Position numbers and translations under genes: made by a program. Below, in pieces: positions 48,441 to 59,368 of a stretch of 64,000 nt of DNA (position 1 is the first letter of the stretch; the number at the start of each line of letters is the position of its first letter). Location of the stretch: NCBI GenBank assembly GCA_008330645.1, contig VLTN01000047.1, forward strand, positions 124,001 to 188,000. Reading direction: 5' to 3'. This stretch comes from Cafeteria roenbergensis. Taxonomy: Eukaryota > Sar > Bigyra > Bicosoecida > Cafeteriaceae. The notes under the pieces were generated by a model, which was not told the origin of the DNA, made no database searches, and saw only the letters and a program-made list of their open reading frames with translations.

Positions 48441-51400
48441 ATGGCTGAACTGCGGCCGCTGTCGCCCCCGTTGCCGCTGCCCGAGCGCCGGCCGCTACGG
48501 CCCCAAGACGTTCGCCCAGTCAACCACTACGGCGACCCCGTTGCCACCGACGCCGTGGAGGACTCTGTGGCGGGAACCGCAGGGGAGCCGGCAATGCCGC
48601 GGCTGCCTGCCAATCGGTACCGCTGCTGGGCGCTAGCCGAGGTCTTCGAGCGGGCCGATGCCGCGGAGGCCCTCGCACACCAGCGCCACGTGACTGCGCA
48701 AAAGGCAGCGACCCAGCGGGCGCTGGAGCTCGGCGATGGGACCCCGCCGGCATGCGCAGGCGACACCGACTGCCCTGTGCCCAAGGACTTGGTGTACTGG
48801 CGGGAGGCAGGGGAGCGGCCGTCGCGGCCGTGCCACGAGAGCACTGCAGCAGCGGCCGATGCGGCGGCGCGCAGTGAGGCGATCCCCGTGCCCGGTGAGG
48901 GCGACGGCCGGTCCGAAGGCTTCCGCGGGCCCAACGGCGAGCTCTGGTTCGACGACGACTTCGAGAGCGGAAACTTGGACCGGGCGCACCGGGTGGCATT
49001 TTCGCGCGAGCTGGCAGCGGTGGCAGCTGCACGCAGGGCGGTCTACGAGCAGGCGGCCGACCACGGCGCCGCGCCGGCGGCGGTGCTGCAGGAGTACCGA
49101 CTGCGAATGAGGAACGACGTCAACACGTCCGGGAACCTGCAATGGTTCCACTTTTCGGTTCGGGGCACGCGGCGCGGCGAAACGGTCCGGTTTCGCGTGG
49201 AGAACCACACCAAGCCGGACTCCCTGTTCGCCTACGGGCTGCGGCCGCTCGTTCTCTCCTCGCGCCTTGCAAGGGCCGGGGCGGCCCGGCCGGTGGATGC
49301 CTCGCGCCCTCCCCCGTCTGCCGCGTCGTATGGGACCACCGCTGGCGCTGGCGATGCTGGCGCTTCAGCGCCGCATCCGGCTGAGCGTGCCGTCCGGGCA
49401 GGTGGCGCTGCGGACGGCTCGGCCGCGGACCCGCCGCCCCCGCCTGGCACTGGGTGGCACCACGCCGGAGTGGACTGCTGCTACTTCCAGTCCCAGGAGC
49501 ACTACTGGCGTCCGCGCGGGCGGAGTCGCCGGCGCCCGTTTTTCACGGCGAGTTTCACGTACACGTTCCCCTTTGACGACGATGTCGTGTTCTTCGCCTA
49601 CTGCAGGCCCTACACGTATAGCAGGCTGCAGCGCCTGCTCACGGGCCTCGAAGCGGATGCAGCCACGAAGCGGACCGTGCGCAGGCGCAAGCTGTGCTCC
49701 ACGCTCGCGGGCAACCGGTGTGACGTGGTGACCGTGACGGCCCCCATTCACTCGCCCACGGACCTACTCACCCGCAAGGGGGCGTTCATCAGCGCCCGCG
49801 TGCATCCCGGCGAGTCCAACGCCTCCTGGATGATGGAAGGCCTCCTCCGCTTTGTCACGAGCGACGCGCCTGCCGCCGTGGTGTTGCGCCGCCGCGTGGT
49901 GCTTCGCATTGTGCCCATGCTCAACCCCGATGGCGTCATCCTTGGCAACTACCGCTGCTCCCTGGCCGGCCAGGACCTCAATCGGTGAGTTGAGGCGGCG
50001 CATCAGCCTCCCCCTGCCCAGCGACCGCCCCTGCAGCCCTGAGCTGCGGCGCAATCTCCTTGCTGACAAATGCGCTGCGCTGTCGAAGCTGGGCAAGAGG
50101 AACGGCGCTGCCGTCGTCGTCCTGGGGCCCAGCCCGCGGGCCTTCGTGGCTCGTTTTGCTGCGCTGAGCCGATGCGCGCCTTGCCATCGCGGTTCGCCTC
50201 TCCGCCGGTTCGCAGACGCTGGAAGCACCCCCACCGGCAGTTCCACCCCACCGTCTACCACGCTCGTGCGGCGCTACGCGCCCTGGCCGCGTCCCGGCCC
50301 GTCGCGCTGTTTTGCGACCTGCATGGGCACTCCCGAGAGTTCAACATATTTGCGTACGGCTGCGAGCGCATTGCCGGGCGCGACTCGGACCCGGCGTCGA
50401 GGCTCAAGCAACGCGTGTTTCCGCACCTGTTGTGGCGGGCATCGCCCGCGGGGGTGGGACCAGGCGCATCACCGCCAGCGCTTCTGGACCCGGATATTGC
50501 CGTCGAGGCCAAGGGAGGCCCGCCTCGCCCACAGCAGCCCCCCCGCTTGCCCACACTACCGGCTGGTGCAAGGGACGACGCTGCAGCCGCGGCTGCGGCC
50601 AGGTGCGAATCCGGGCTCGGAACTGCTCCTGCCACGGCCGACGTCCAGCTGCCCGGCCCGCATTCGGGCCGGTTTGCGTTTTCAAGTTGCCGCTTCGTTG
50701 TCCGGCCGTCCAAGGCCGGGACGGCCCGTGTGGTTGGCTGGGCGGATGTTGGGGTGGCCAACACCATCACGCTGGAGGCGTCGTTCATGGGCGCTGGTGA
50801 CTCATCGGTGATTGGCCGGCGATGGGCAGCCAGCAAGCGAATGCGACGCTACACCGCCGCCGCCAGCAAGGCATGGTTCGCTGGGCAGGCGCTTCCGACG
50901 GACGACTCAGCGGCAGCGCAGGCCGGGCCCGCAGGGGGCGCAGTCGCGGCGGCAGAAGCAGCCGCCCAACAGACCCCGCAGGCTGAGAGCCTGGAAGCGC
51001 GGTGGCGGCGGCTGGCGGCGCAAAGCATGGCGGCAAACAGCATCGTGGCGACGGCGCACCCGGCGCTGGCTGGAGAGGCGGCGAGTGGCCCGTGCGCCGG
51101 GGCGGAGCACGGAGCCCATGGCAGCGCGGATGGAGACAGGGCGAGCGGCGGCGGCACGGAAGCGGCCAGCAGCTCGGCGGCCGGCGCTTCTGCGGTCCTC
51201 TTGTCGGTGCCCGAGCACGTCCGGTTTGCGGCGGAGCACCCGACCCTTCCGTCTGTGTCAGTCGGGGGCGACGACGCTCTTGCCGGGACTTCGATGCCTG
51301 CTCAGGCGGCTCCCGGTGTGGTGCTGGCCGGGCCGGCGTGGAGCCCGCTGATGCCACCGCGTGGCCTTGCTGCTCCCGCCCTCGATGGCACCCCTGACCG

Positions 51401-53776
51401 GCCCCGGCTGTTCACGGCCGTCGACTTGCAGCGGCAGGGGCGGGACATTTGCATCGCGCTCGTGCGGTTTCTCGGGCTGGAGGGGGAGGTGCGGGAGCTG
51501 GTGGAGGCGAGGAGGGCTAAGGCAGCGGGCGGTGCAAGCGAGCGCGTCCCGACGGATACTGCATCGGCGGAAATGGACTGCCCGTCCGTGGCGAGCGAGG
51601 ACGACCGCATCGAGGAAGGAGGGTCAGACGCAGACGCAGAAGCGACGGAAGGGGCGAGCGCCGGCGAGTTCGACGCAGATGGGGAAGCGGACGAAGACGA
51701 GCAGCAGGAGGAGGAGCAGGAGGAGGACGAGGAGGACGGTTCAGGCTGTGACTCGGCTGCGGGCAGCGGCGACGCCGACGCCAAGGAGCAGGACGATGGC
51801 GGGGGTGGCGGTGGCGCCGACGGCGCGGAGGCTTGCGATGTCAAGGGTCAGTGCCATTCTGGCGATGACGACGACGATGGCGACGACGACGATGACGCCG
51901 ACATTGACGACGACGATGACGACGACGACGACGACGATGACGACGACGACGACGACGAGGGTAGCGATGCAGAGCGTGACCATGTCGACGACGAAGGCGG
52001 GGTCGCCGAGGCAACGCGCCAGCTGCGGCTGGGAGGCACCGCGGCAGGGCGGGCTGACGGGGAGGTTTGCGAGCGATTCGAGGACTGCGCCGTCAGGGGC
52101 GCAGCTGACGGCAAGGCAGCTCTGGCACCCGTGTCGGCAAGACCGCAGGGCCCAAGCAGCGAGGCGCTGCCGCTGCCAGCAAGCCCCATCGCGCGGGGGG
52201 CTGTCGCCAGCAAGCGCCATGGTGCCGCGGCGCGCGGGAAGGCAGGCCGGCGCACGCAAACCGGCGGCAAGGCACGAGCCGGGAAGCGGTCCAAGTCCAC
52301 GGGCGGTCGCCGGGCCGGGGCTGGAAGCGGCAAGCGTGGCTCCAAGCGAGCGCGCATTCCCAAGCCGGAGGTCGCGGAGTCGGATCTCCAGGATGCCATG
52401 GCGGGCATCGCTGCCCAGGCAAAGGCCGGCGACCCCATGGGCGGCCTGCTCGGCGACATGCTGCAGTGCATGGCCGGGGACTCGGCGCCGGCCGAGGCGG
52501 GCGCGGGCACGGGCGCGGCCGAGGCGACGTCGGGTGTGGCGGCCTTGCAAGGAATGCTGTTCATGGGGGCGGTCGATGACGGGGACGGGAGCGCTTCGGA
52601 CCCCTCGGGGGACAACTTCGACGAGAAGGACCTTAGGAAGCTCGCCCTCGTTCGGGAGCTGGTGCGGGCTCGCGAGGAGGACGGCGAGGAGGGCGAGGAT
52701 GTCGACGGAGCGACCGAGGGGCGCGGCCGGGCCAAGGGCGGCGCCGCTGGTGGCAAAAGGCGGCGGGGCGGCAAAGGGCGGGCTGGCGGCAGTGCTGGGG
52801 ACGGGAAGGCTTGGTCGCTTGCGAGCGAGGCGGCGCGACGAGCAAGGCGCCAGCGGCTCGCTGCCGCGGGAAAGTCCACAAGCCAGCTCGTGGAAGCGAG
52901 CCAGCGTGGCGGGTTAGGGCTCCGCGGGGCCCGCCGCATGGCTGCGAGCTCCGAGGCCGGGGCCAGTGGCGAGGGCCTGGACGCTGGGAGTGCCGGTGCA
53001 GGCGACCGCGCGGGGGCGGTGTCCGCGGCCGCGCTCGGGGCTGCCCTTGGCGCGGCTCAGGCCGCCACGGCGGAGGCCGAGGCGGCAGAGCGGTGGAAGG
53101 CAGAGCAGCGGAGCCGGCGGAGGCAGAGGCGCAGGGGTCGCGGTATCGACCGCCTCCTGGCCCCGACGGCTGGAATGCAAGCTCGGGTGGCTGCATCCCC
53201 GTCGCCGTCAGCGCACGCCTCAGTGGCGGCCCGCACCTCGTCGCCAGCCAGCGCAGGCGCTCCGCAGCGGGCGGGCGCAGCGGCAGCCCTGCCGGACTGG
53301 CAAGAGCGCGCGGCGCGGAGCATGCAGGCCTTCGTCGCTCGCTCGTCCAAGGCCCGGCAACCGCCCCGCGGGGGAGGCCTCCTCTCCATCGTTGGTGCCC
53401 CGGAGGCTGCTGGCAACAGCGAGCGGTCGGAACCGCAATCGCCGCGGTCGGTGGCCGGTGCGCAGCAGGCAGAGGCCGCAGCCAACGAGCAGCGCGGGCG
53501 TGTGACGTCAGTGGTGCACAGCAGCCGAGCGCAGGGTGGGCAAGCCGTAGCAGGCAGCGCCCCAGCCGTTGTTGGCAACGCAACGCCCCCCCGGCGCCTT
53601 CAGGGCGCCCGGCGCCGTGGCCACCCGGCCTCCCCTGCCGGAGGGGCCGACCCCTCTCCGCGCGTCGGGGGCCCTTCCCCCATGCTCAGCCACGCCGCCC
53701 AGGGGCGTCGCAGGGTGGCCTCCGGTCGCCGTGTGGACCAAATCCAACTGGCGCAGTCCAGCTCGCTCTCTCAGCT

Positions 53777-53809
<33 letters not shown>

Positions 53810-55001
53810 TGGCGCGATGCACGACCGACGGCCCGAGCGGGCATCTGCGGACTCACTCCTCGACAGGCTGTTCCGCTCGGTGGCGGTGGCCTCGCGCTCC
53901 TCCGAGCAGTGCAGCAGCCCGGCCTCCGAGGCGCCCCTGTCGGCGGTGCTGGCCGCTGCCTCGCTTGGGCCGCAGGCCGGTGCCGCAGCGGACGTTGCCC
54001 GCCCGCAAGCAAGCCGGACCCCGGGGCGCGCGCCCCGGTCGTCGCGCAGCGCCCGGTCCAGCATCGCCTCGTCTGACGGAAGCATGCTTAGCCCGTTGCC
54101 CGGGTCGCCAATGACAGGGACGGCTGCGCCGAAGTGCCAGCTGGATCCGGCACTGTCGATGCCGATCTTGCACGGGCGACGGCGATCCGTCGGAGGCGAC
54201 GCGAACGGTGGAGCGGACCCCCCCGCGCGGCAGGGCCGTGCTGTGTCGCCCCGTTGGTTCCGGGGAGTCGACCGCAACCCTTTGGCTGCCAGCGGGCCAC
54301 AGCGCAATGCGCAGCGAGCGCGGCCCACGGCGCGCCGGCCGCCTCGGCCCGATGGCACGGAGCCGCGCCTCAGCCGCGCAGGGAGCAGCTCGGCGGCGGG
54401 CCGCGGCAGCGCGCCCGCTGGGTCCACAGGGGGCGGTGCAGCCGACGGGCGCGCTGGCTCCGTGCCAGCCCCCGACGTTGGCGGAGCGAGACACCCCCCG
54501 TCTGTGTGCCGCGGGGCAAGCGACGGGTCCGCAAGCACTGTTTCCGTCGGGCAAGTGAGGCGCGGGCCCAGTGGCCGGCAAGGCGATTCCGATGCCAGCC
54601 AGAGGCGAGGAACCACGGCTGTCCGCAGCGAAGCGCCGAGCTGCCCAGACCCCGGCCCCCTCTTCTCAGCCGCGGAGACGCGGGGCGTGCAAGCGTGCTG
54701 GGAGCGGCCCGCGCGCGCGCCAGCACCCCGGCTCTCGCGCCAAGACAGGACCGTTCGCGGCACGGCCAGCACGAGTGCCCTGCCGGAGCTCGTGAGTCGG
54801 CGCGGGGACAGTCCCGTGCGCAGGCAGCAGCCTGGCCGCCGCGCCGGCGGCCGGACGCTCGCGCAAGCTGCTGCCCGCTCGTTGGTCCCAATGCGATCCC
54901 CAGTGGCCTCCAACCCGGAGGGCGCCGGCAGCACCGGGCCGTCACACCTTCGCGTCAGGCAGCAGGGAAGTTTCTCGTCGTCCGCGGTGCTTCAATTTTG
55001 A
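48441..55001 (+). CDS. Cytosolic carboxypeptidase (CCP/AGBL, M14 tubulin deglutamylase-type) with long disordered tail
   Basis: Zinc carboxypeptidase of the Nna1/AGBL group, which trims C-terminal or side-chain glutamates from tubulin and other proteins. Exons are 48441-49984 and 50216-55001, with a 231-nt intron GTGAGT...TTCGCAG in phase 2; about 2,109 aa. The CCP N-terminal domain shows WFDDDFESGNLDRAHRV, NLQWFHFSVRG, HTKPDSLFAYGLRPLVLS and FAYCRPYTYSRLQRLL. Catalytic motifs: zinc ligands in ARVHPGESNASWMMEG, PMLNPDGVILGNYR then GQDLNRRW across the intron, third zinc ligand in FCDLHGHSREFNIFAYGC, and the catalytic Glu in VANTITLEASFMG. After about residue 730 the protein is disordered: acidic and poly-Asp near 1074-1110, Lys/Arg-rich basic stretches, Ser/Arg/Pro-rich regions and an 11-Gln run near 1705. 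The subgroup cannot be fixed, but the layout fits AGBL2/3 or AGBL1/4. Confidence 0.9.
51863..51960 (+). repeat. GAC/GAT trinucleotide tract encoding poly-Asp
   Basis: Nearly pure GAC/GAT codons over about 98 bp encode an acidic stretch of the carboxypeptidase tail. A smaller CAG run at about 53776-53808 encodes eleven glutamines in the same protein. Both are slippage-type codon repeats and keep the reading frame. Confidence 0.9.
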
Positions 55002-55534
55002 AGGCAGCGACGCGAGCGCCGTCGGGCAGCACCTGCTCGCCTCCGCTCCCACATTCTCCTATTTCGAATCCGTTTCCCCAACCCTGGGACCTCGCGAATT
55101 CACGCGGGCGCGCGTGCTTGCGAAGTGTGCAAGAGACGACCACGCCGGGCCCAGCTTGCATCGCATTTGTATCGGTTTGGTGGAGCGCGCTGTGGCAAGG
55201 TCGCCTGCCAGAGTGCGCATTGACGCCAATCACACTCAGAAGCTGCTGCACGGCGCAGTCTCGCGAGTTGAAGCAGCACGCACACACGCCCAACACTGCG
55301 CGCCAGCGCACCGCTGGAAGCCTGCCGAGCGAGTCTACAGTAGCAGAGTCAAGGGCAGTCCGCGCGCTCGACGCAAGAGCCACTCGCCGTTCGGCTGCCA
55401 CAGAGGCAGCACCAGCAGCGGCACCAGCAGCAGCAGGCCGGCGAGGCGCCTTGGCGAAAAGAAGGCGGGGCGGATGGGTTGCGAGGCAGCGTCAGCCTGC
55501 ATGCCTTGTGCGCGGGAGGGGTAGCAGTCGGCCA
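55002..55534. other. Convergent intergenic region of lower G+C
   Basis: 533 bp between the convergent stops of the carboxypeptidase and the coiled-coil/prion-like gene. It includes a short AGC-rich patch near 55405-55435. No RNA gene or coding family seen; it holds the two 3' UTRs. Confidence 0.45.
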
Positions 55535-58500
55535 CTACCAGGTGTTGCCAGAGTAGGTGGCGGTGTACTCCAGGGAGCCGAAGCGCGAGGCCTCAGGGCG
55601 GGCGCTGGTCTGAGGCGCCGAGGCGGGCGGAGCTCCGGGAGCGGCAGACGTGCTGCCGGCGCCGTAAGACTCGCCGCCGAGGCCATGGTGCGACGGCACG
55701 CCACGGCCGTAGCCGTAGCCGGGGTGCATGGGCGCGGTGTAGCCGCCCTGGTATCCGTACGGGGCGCCGGCGCCGTAGGGCATGGCGCCGTAGGGGGCAT
55801 AGTAGCCACCAAAGCCAGCCGCAGGCACGCCCGAGTGGCCGGCGGACGAGGGCGCGCCCGCCTCGGCGGAGGAGGTGGACGGCGCGGCCGAGGTGGCGGC
55901 CTCGTGGCCGTGGCCCGCGCCGTGCTGGTAGCCGCCGTAGCCGAAGCTGTCCATGCTCGAGGCGTGCCAGCCGCCCATGGCGGGAGCTCCATGGGCGGTG
56001 GCGGGGGCCCCATGGGCGGTGGCGGGTGCGCCAGGGGCTCCGCTGTGCGGTGCCGCGGCGACGCGGCCGTCGGGGCCCATTCCGTGGGTGCCTGGGACGA
56101 AGCCGCCCATCGCGCCCGGTGGGGGCGCCATCATGTGGCCGGAGTGCATGCCGTAGTGGCCTCCGTGGGGCATCACCGGGGTGCCGTAGTGCATCGGAGG
56201 GTAGCCCTGGCCGGAGAACTCAAAGGTTCCCGGGTGCGCGGCGAAGCGAGGGTGCTGCATGGGGCCTGCCATGCCGGGGGCCATGGGAGTGGCGTGGCCG
56301 TGCGGGCTGCCGGCGAGCGGCGCGAGGCCGGCGAGCTGGCCGGGGCCAGCTTGGGGCTTGGGGCCGCCGAGGCTGCTGCCGAGCGGCATGCCCAGGCCGG
56401 TGTGACCGGGGGGGCCCATGGGCGCGCCACCGCTGGAGGGCGGGGCGCCTGTGCGCGCATCAAGCTGCGAGTCGAAGGAGCTGGGGAGGAGCCCGGCCGC
56501 CGGGGCGGGGCTCGACGCCGTGGGCGTGGTGGACGGCGCCATGAGGTTGAGCTCGCCGTCCAGGCCACCGAGGCTGACGCCAGCGGGCGCCTGCGCGGGC
56601 TGGCGGGCGACGGGAGCCTGGAGGGTCATGGTCGGGCCAGCGAGGCCCGGGGAGGCGAACGTCACGCCCGCCTGGGGCAGGGCAGCGCGGCGGGCCTGCT
56701 CCGCGCGGCGGGCCTCCTGCTCGCGGCGGCGCTGCTCGGCCTCGGCGGCGCGGCGCTGCTCCTCCTCGGCGAGGCGCTGCTGCTCGGCGGCCACGCGGGC
56801 GTCCTCCTCCGCCTGCGCAAGGCGAGCGGCCTCGGCCGCCGCGGCCGCTGCCTCGGCAGCCTGGCGGTCGGCCTCCTCCTGCGCGAGGCGGGCATTCTCC
56901 TCCGCCACGCGCTTGGCCTCTGCTTCCGCAGCAGCCTTGGCCGCAATGGCGGCCTCCTCCGCCTGGCGCTTGGCCTCGGCCTCTGCTGCGATGCGGGCCT
57001 TCTCCGCCTCCTCGGCAAGGCGCTTGGCCTCCTTCACCGCGGCGATGCGGTCCTCTTCCGCCTGGCGCTTGGCCTCGGCGGCGTCAACAGCCTTCTGGGC
57101 CTCCTCCACAACAATCTCCGCCTTGCGCTGGTCGCTGACCTTGCCAGGGGCGCCAGCCGCCCACGCGCCCTTGGCCCCGCCGCCCACACGGCGCTTCACA
57201 TCTTCCAAGGCCTGCTTCGCCGCATGCAACGCTCTCCGGGCGTTCATGGCCGCGTCCTTGAGCTGGCGGCGCTTCTTCTGCTCCGCGAGCTCCTCCGGAG
57301 ACAGCTTGGGCTTGGGCGGCACCGCGGCGCGCTCGGGCTCCTTCGTCTCCTCAGTGCTGCTCGAGCCGGCAGGCCTGCCGCGGCCGCGAGTGCTCGTCTG
57401 CTTGCTGCCAGCACCAGCGGGCGCGGCGGCGGCCGGCGCCACCGACGAAAGGGGCACAGGCGCAGGCTTGGACTCTGCGCGAGCTGCGGGGCGAGCGCGC
57501 CTGGGCGCAGCTGCCGCCTTGGCGGCCTGCGCGGCGGCGGCGGACTGCTTCACCTTGTCCGAAATCTTGCCCTCGCCCCAGGCTCCGCGAAGAACGGGCG
57601 CCGGGGCAGTGCCGCCGACGTGCTGCGCCTCGCGCTGGCGGCGGCGGTTCTCAAGCTCTCGGGCAGACAGGGTGTCCGCTGCAGGGGGGGCCTTGGAGCC
57701 CGCGCCGGACGCGGGAGCAGCTTCGCGCCGAGTGGCGGCGCTGGGGGGACGGGCTGTGACCGAGCTGGCGCCGGCAGGGCGTCCCTCGGCGCGCACGGCG
57801 CGCGTGGAACGAACGGCGCCTCGTCCTCCAGGCCCGGCGGAAACGCCACGGCGCTCGGCGCCGCCGCGAGAGTCGGAACGCTCTCCTCGGCGGTCGCCCC
57901 CACGGCGGTCATCTCCGCGGCGGTCGTCGAAGCGGCGCCCTCCGGCGTCCACAGAGCGTCCGCGACCAGCGCCAGGTGCGCGAACCTGCGCCGACCAAAG
58001 AGCAGCCAAGCCAAAGCGCAACACGTGCCCCAGGGCTGGAAAGAGTGCACGCACGTTGAAGCCAGACAGCAAGGGCGCCCGCAGGTCCAAGGGAGAGTCG
58101 GGCAATTGCAGATCCAGTTCTTACCTTGACCTTCTTCTTCGTCGTGGTGAAGCTGCCGCTGATGTGCGAGGTCTTGCCTGCAAAGCGAATCGGGGAGCCG
58201 ACAAAACACAAGCGGAGCTCGGGGCGGGTGGCAAGGAGGGGGCGGGGGGGGGGAGGGGGGCGGCAGGGCGCCTCGCGCGCAGGTCTCAATGGGCGACACC
58301 TGGCCGCGAAGCAGGACGGGGGGGGGGACCAGCCGAGAGTGTGGCGCACGAACGGATTCCCCCGGGGCGCTCCCTGGCCCGCTGCCCAGCCCAGGCAATA
58401 GCCAATCGGGAACCACCCGCAGCCGAAGCTGCCATGGGTGGGGGGCGGGAGGCAGCGCGCCGTGGGTTGCCGGACAGTGCCCCGCCAAAGCCAGCATCGA

Positions 58501-59159
58501 AGCTTTGAAATGCAACGCTAGGCGGTCGGCCCAGCTCTGACACCCCCTCCACCGGCCCGCCAGCTGCTGCAGGGTCAGGTCGCCACCCGCCGAGCGGCCG
58601 ATTGGGGCAGGCCACCCCGGCAGACGGCCGTCGGGGGCAGCAGGGGCTGCTGCTGGGCCGGGGAACGGCCGGCCGCCCGAAAGGTGGAAAACTTCAGCGA
58701 ACCCAACGAGCTGCGGGCGCGAGCCCCTCGCCGCGGTGCCCGCTGGCAGCGCGGTCGCGGCTGCCGCCGTCCCGTGGGCCGGAACGGGCGCGTTCCAGAG
58801 AGCCACTCACCGTCAAGCCAGGCCATGACCTTGTCCCTTACGTCCGCTTCGCGCGTTGCGCTGTGCTTCACCCCGCGGGTGTCCATGATGATCCCCTCCA
58901 GGGCGGACGCCCAGGACGCGCCACGCACGTTGTCCTTGGGGCAGATGACCTCGAAATGCTTGAACTGCGGAGGGCGGGGGCGAGTGGCGCGGCTCCGGGG
59001 TGGCGGAGGCGAGGCGGACGGCAATCGCGGCGCCTGGCTCGTTCCAAGACGAGCGGCCAGCGGAACGACCAACCACGGGCTCACCAAGAGCTTCTCTGGC
59101 GCCGTGAGCTCCGCGCTGTGCGAACCAGTTGGCTCCATAGCCGCCACGGAAGCCGCCAT
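55535..59159 (-). CDS. Coiled-coil protein with small conserved-looking N-terminal module and Gly/Tyr/Pro-rich tail
   Basis: About 910 aa, no family recognised. Exons are 59159-59085, 58964-58811, 58177-58125 and 57985-55535; all phases agree. Exons 1-3 encode a compact module of about 94 residues, dense in ordered sequence: FKHFEVICPKDNVRGASWAS, LEGIIMDTRGVKHSATREAD, VRDKVMAWLDG and KTSHISGSFTTTKKKVK. An Arg/Asp/Gly-rich segment (FDDRRGDDRRGGDRRGERSD) follows, like RNA-binding RGG-type regions. Then comes a long single helix rich in AEAEAKRQAEE repeats (about residues 310-470). The last 350 residues are Gly/Pro/His/Tyr/Met-rich and prion-like, with repeated ATAHGAP, ending FGSLEYTATYSGNTW. 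The architecture suggests an RNA-granule or trafficking adaptor; this is inference. Divergent from the flagellar-type gene by 209 bp. Confidence 0.65.
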
Positions 59160-59368
59160 GGCAGCCGATGCCGTGTGGTGCCCGGCGGGGGAGCGCGTCG
59201 ACTGGCCACGTTTTCTTGCAGCGCGCTCTTCAAGCCAGGCAGAGCGACTCGGCAGAGACTTGCCAAACCGATCCGCGAGCGCCCGCGATTCCGGCCCGCG
59301 CAGGCGCACGGCGAGCCCCTGGGCGCCCGCGACGCGAGCCCGCCCTCCCGCGCGCGTGGAAGCTACCC

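Noticed and set aside
54134-58129. A 1,331-codon plus-strand frame over the end of the carboxypeptidase and the antisense of the coiled-coil gene
   Set aside because: It runs across two well-supported genes in the wrong frame or strand and has only low-complexity Arg/Ala/Gly sequence.
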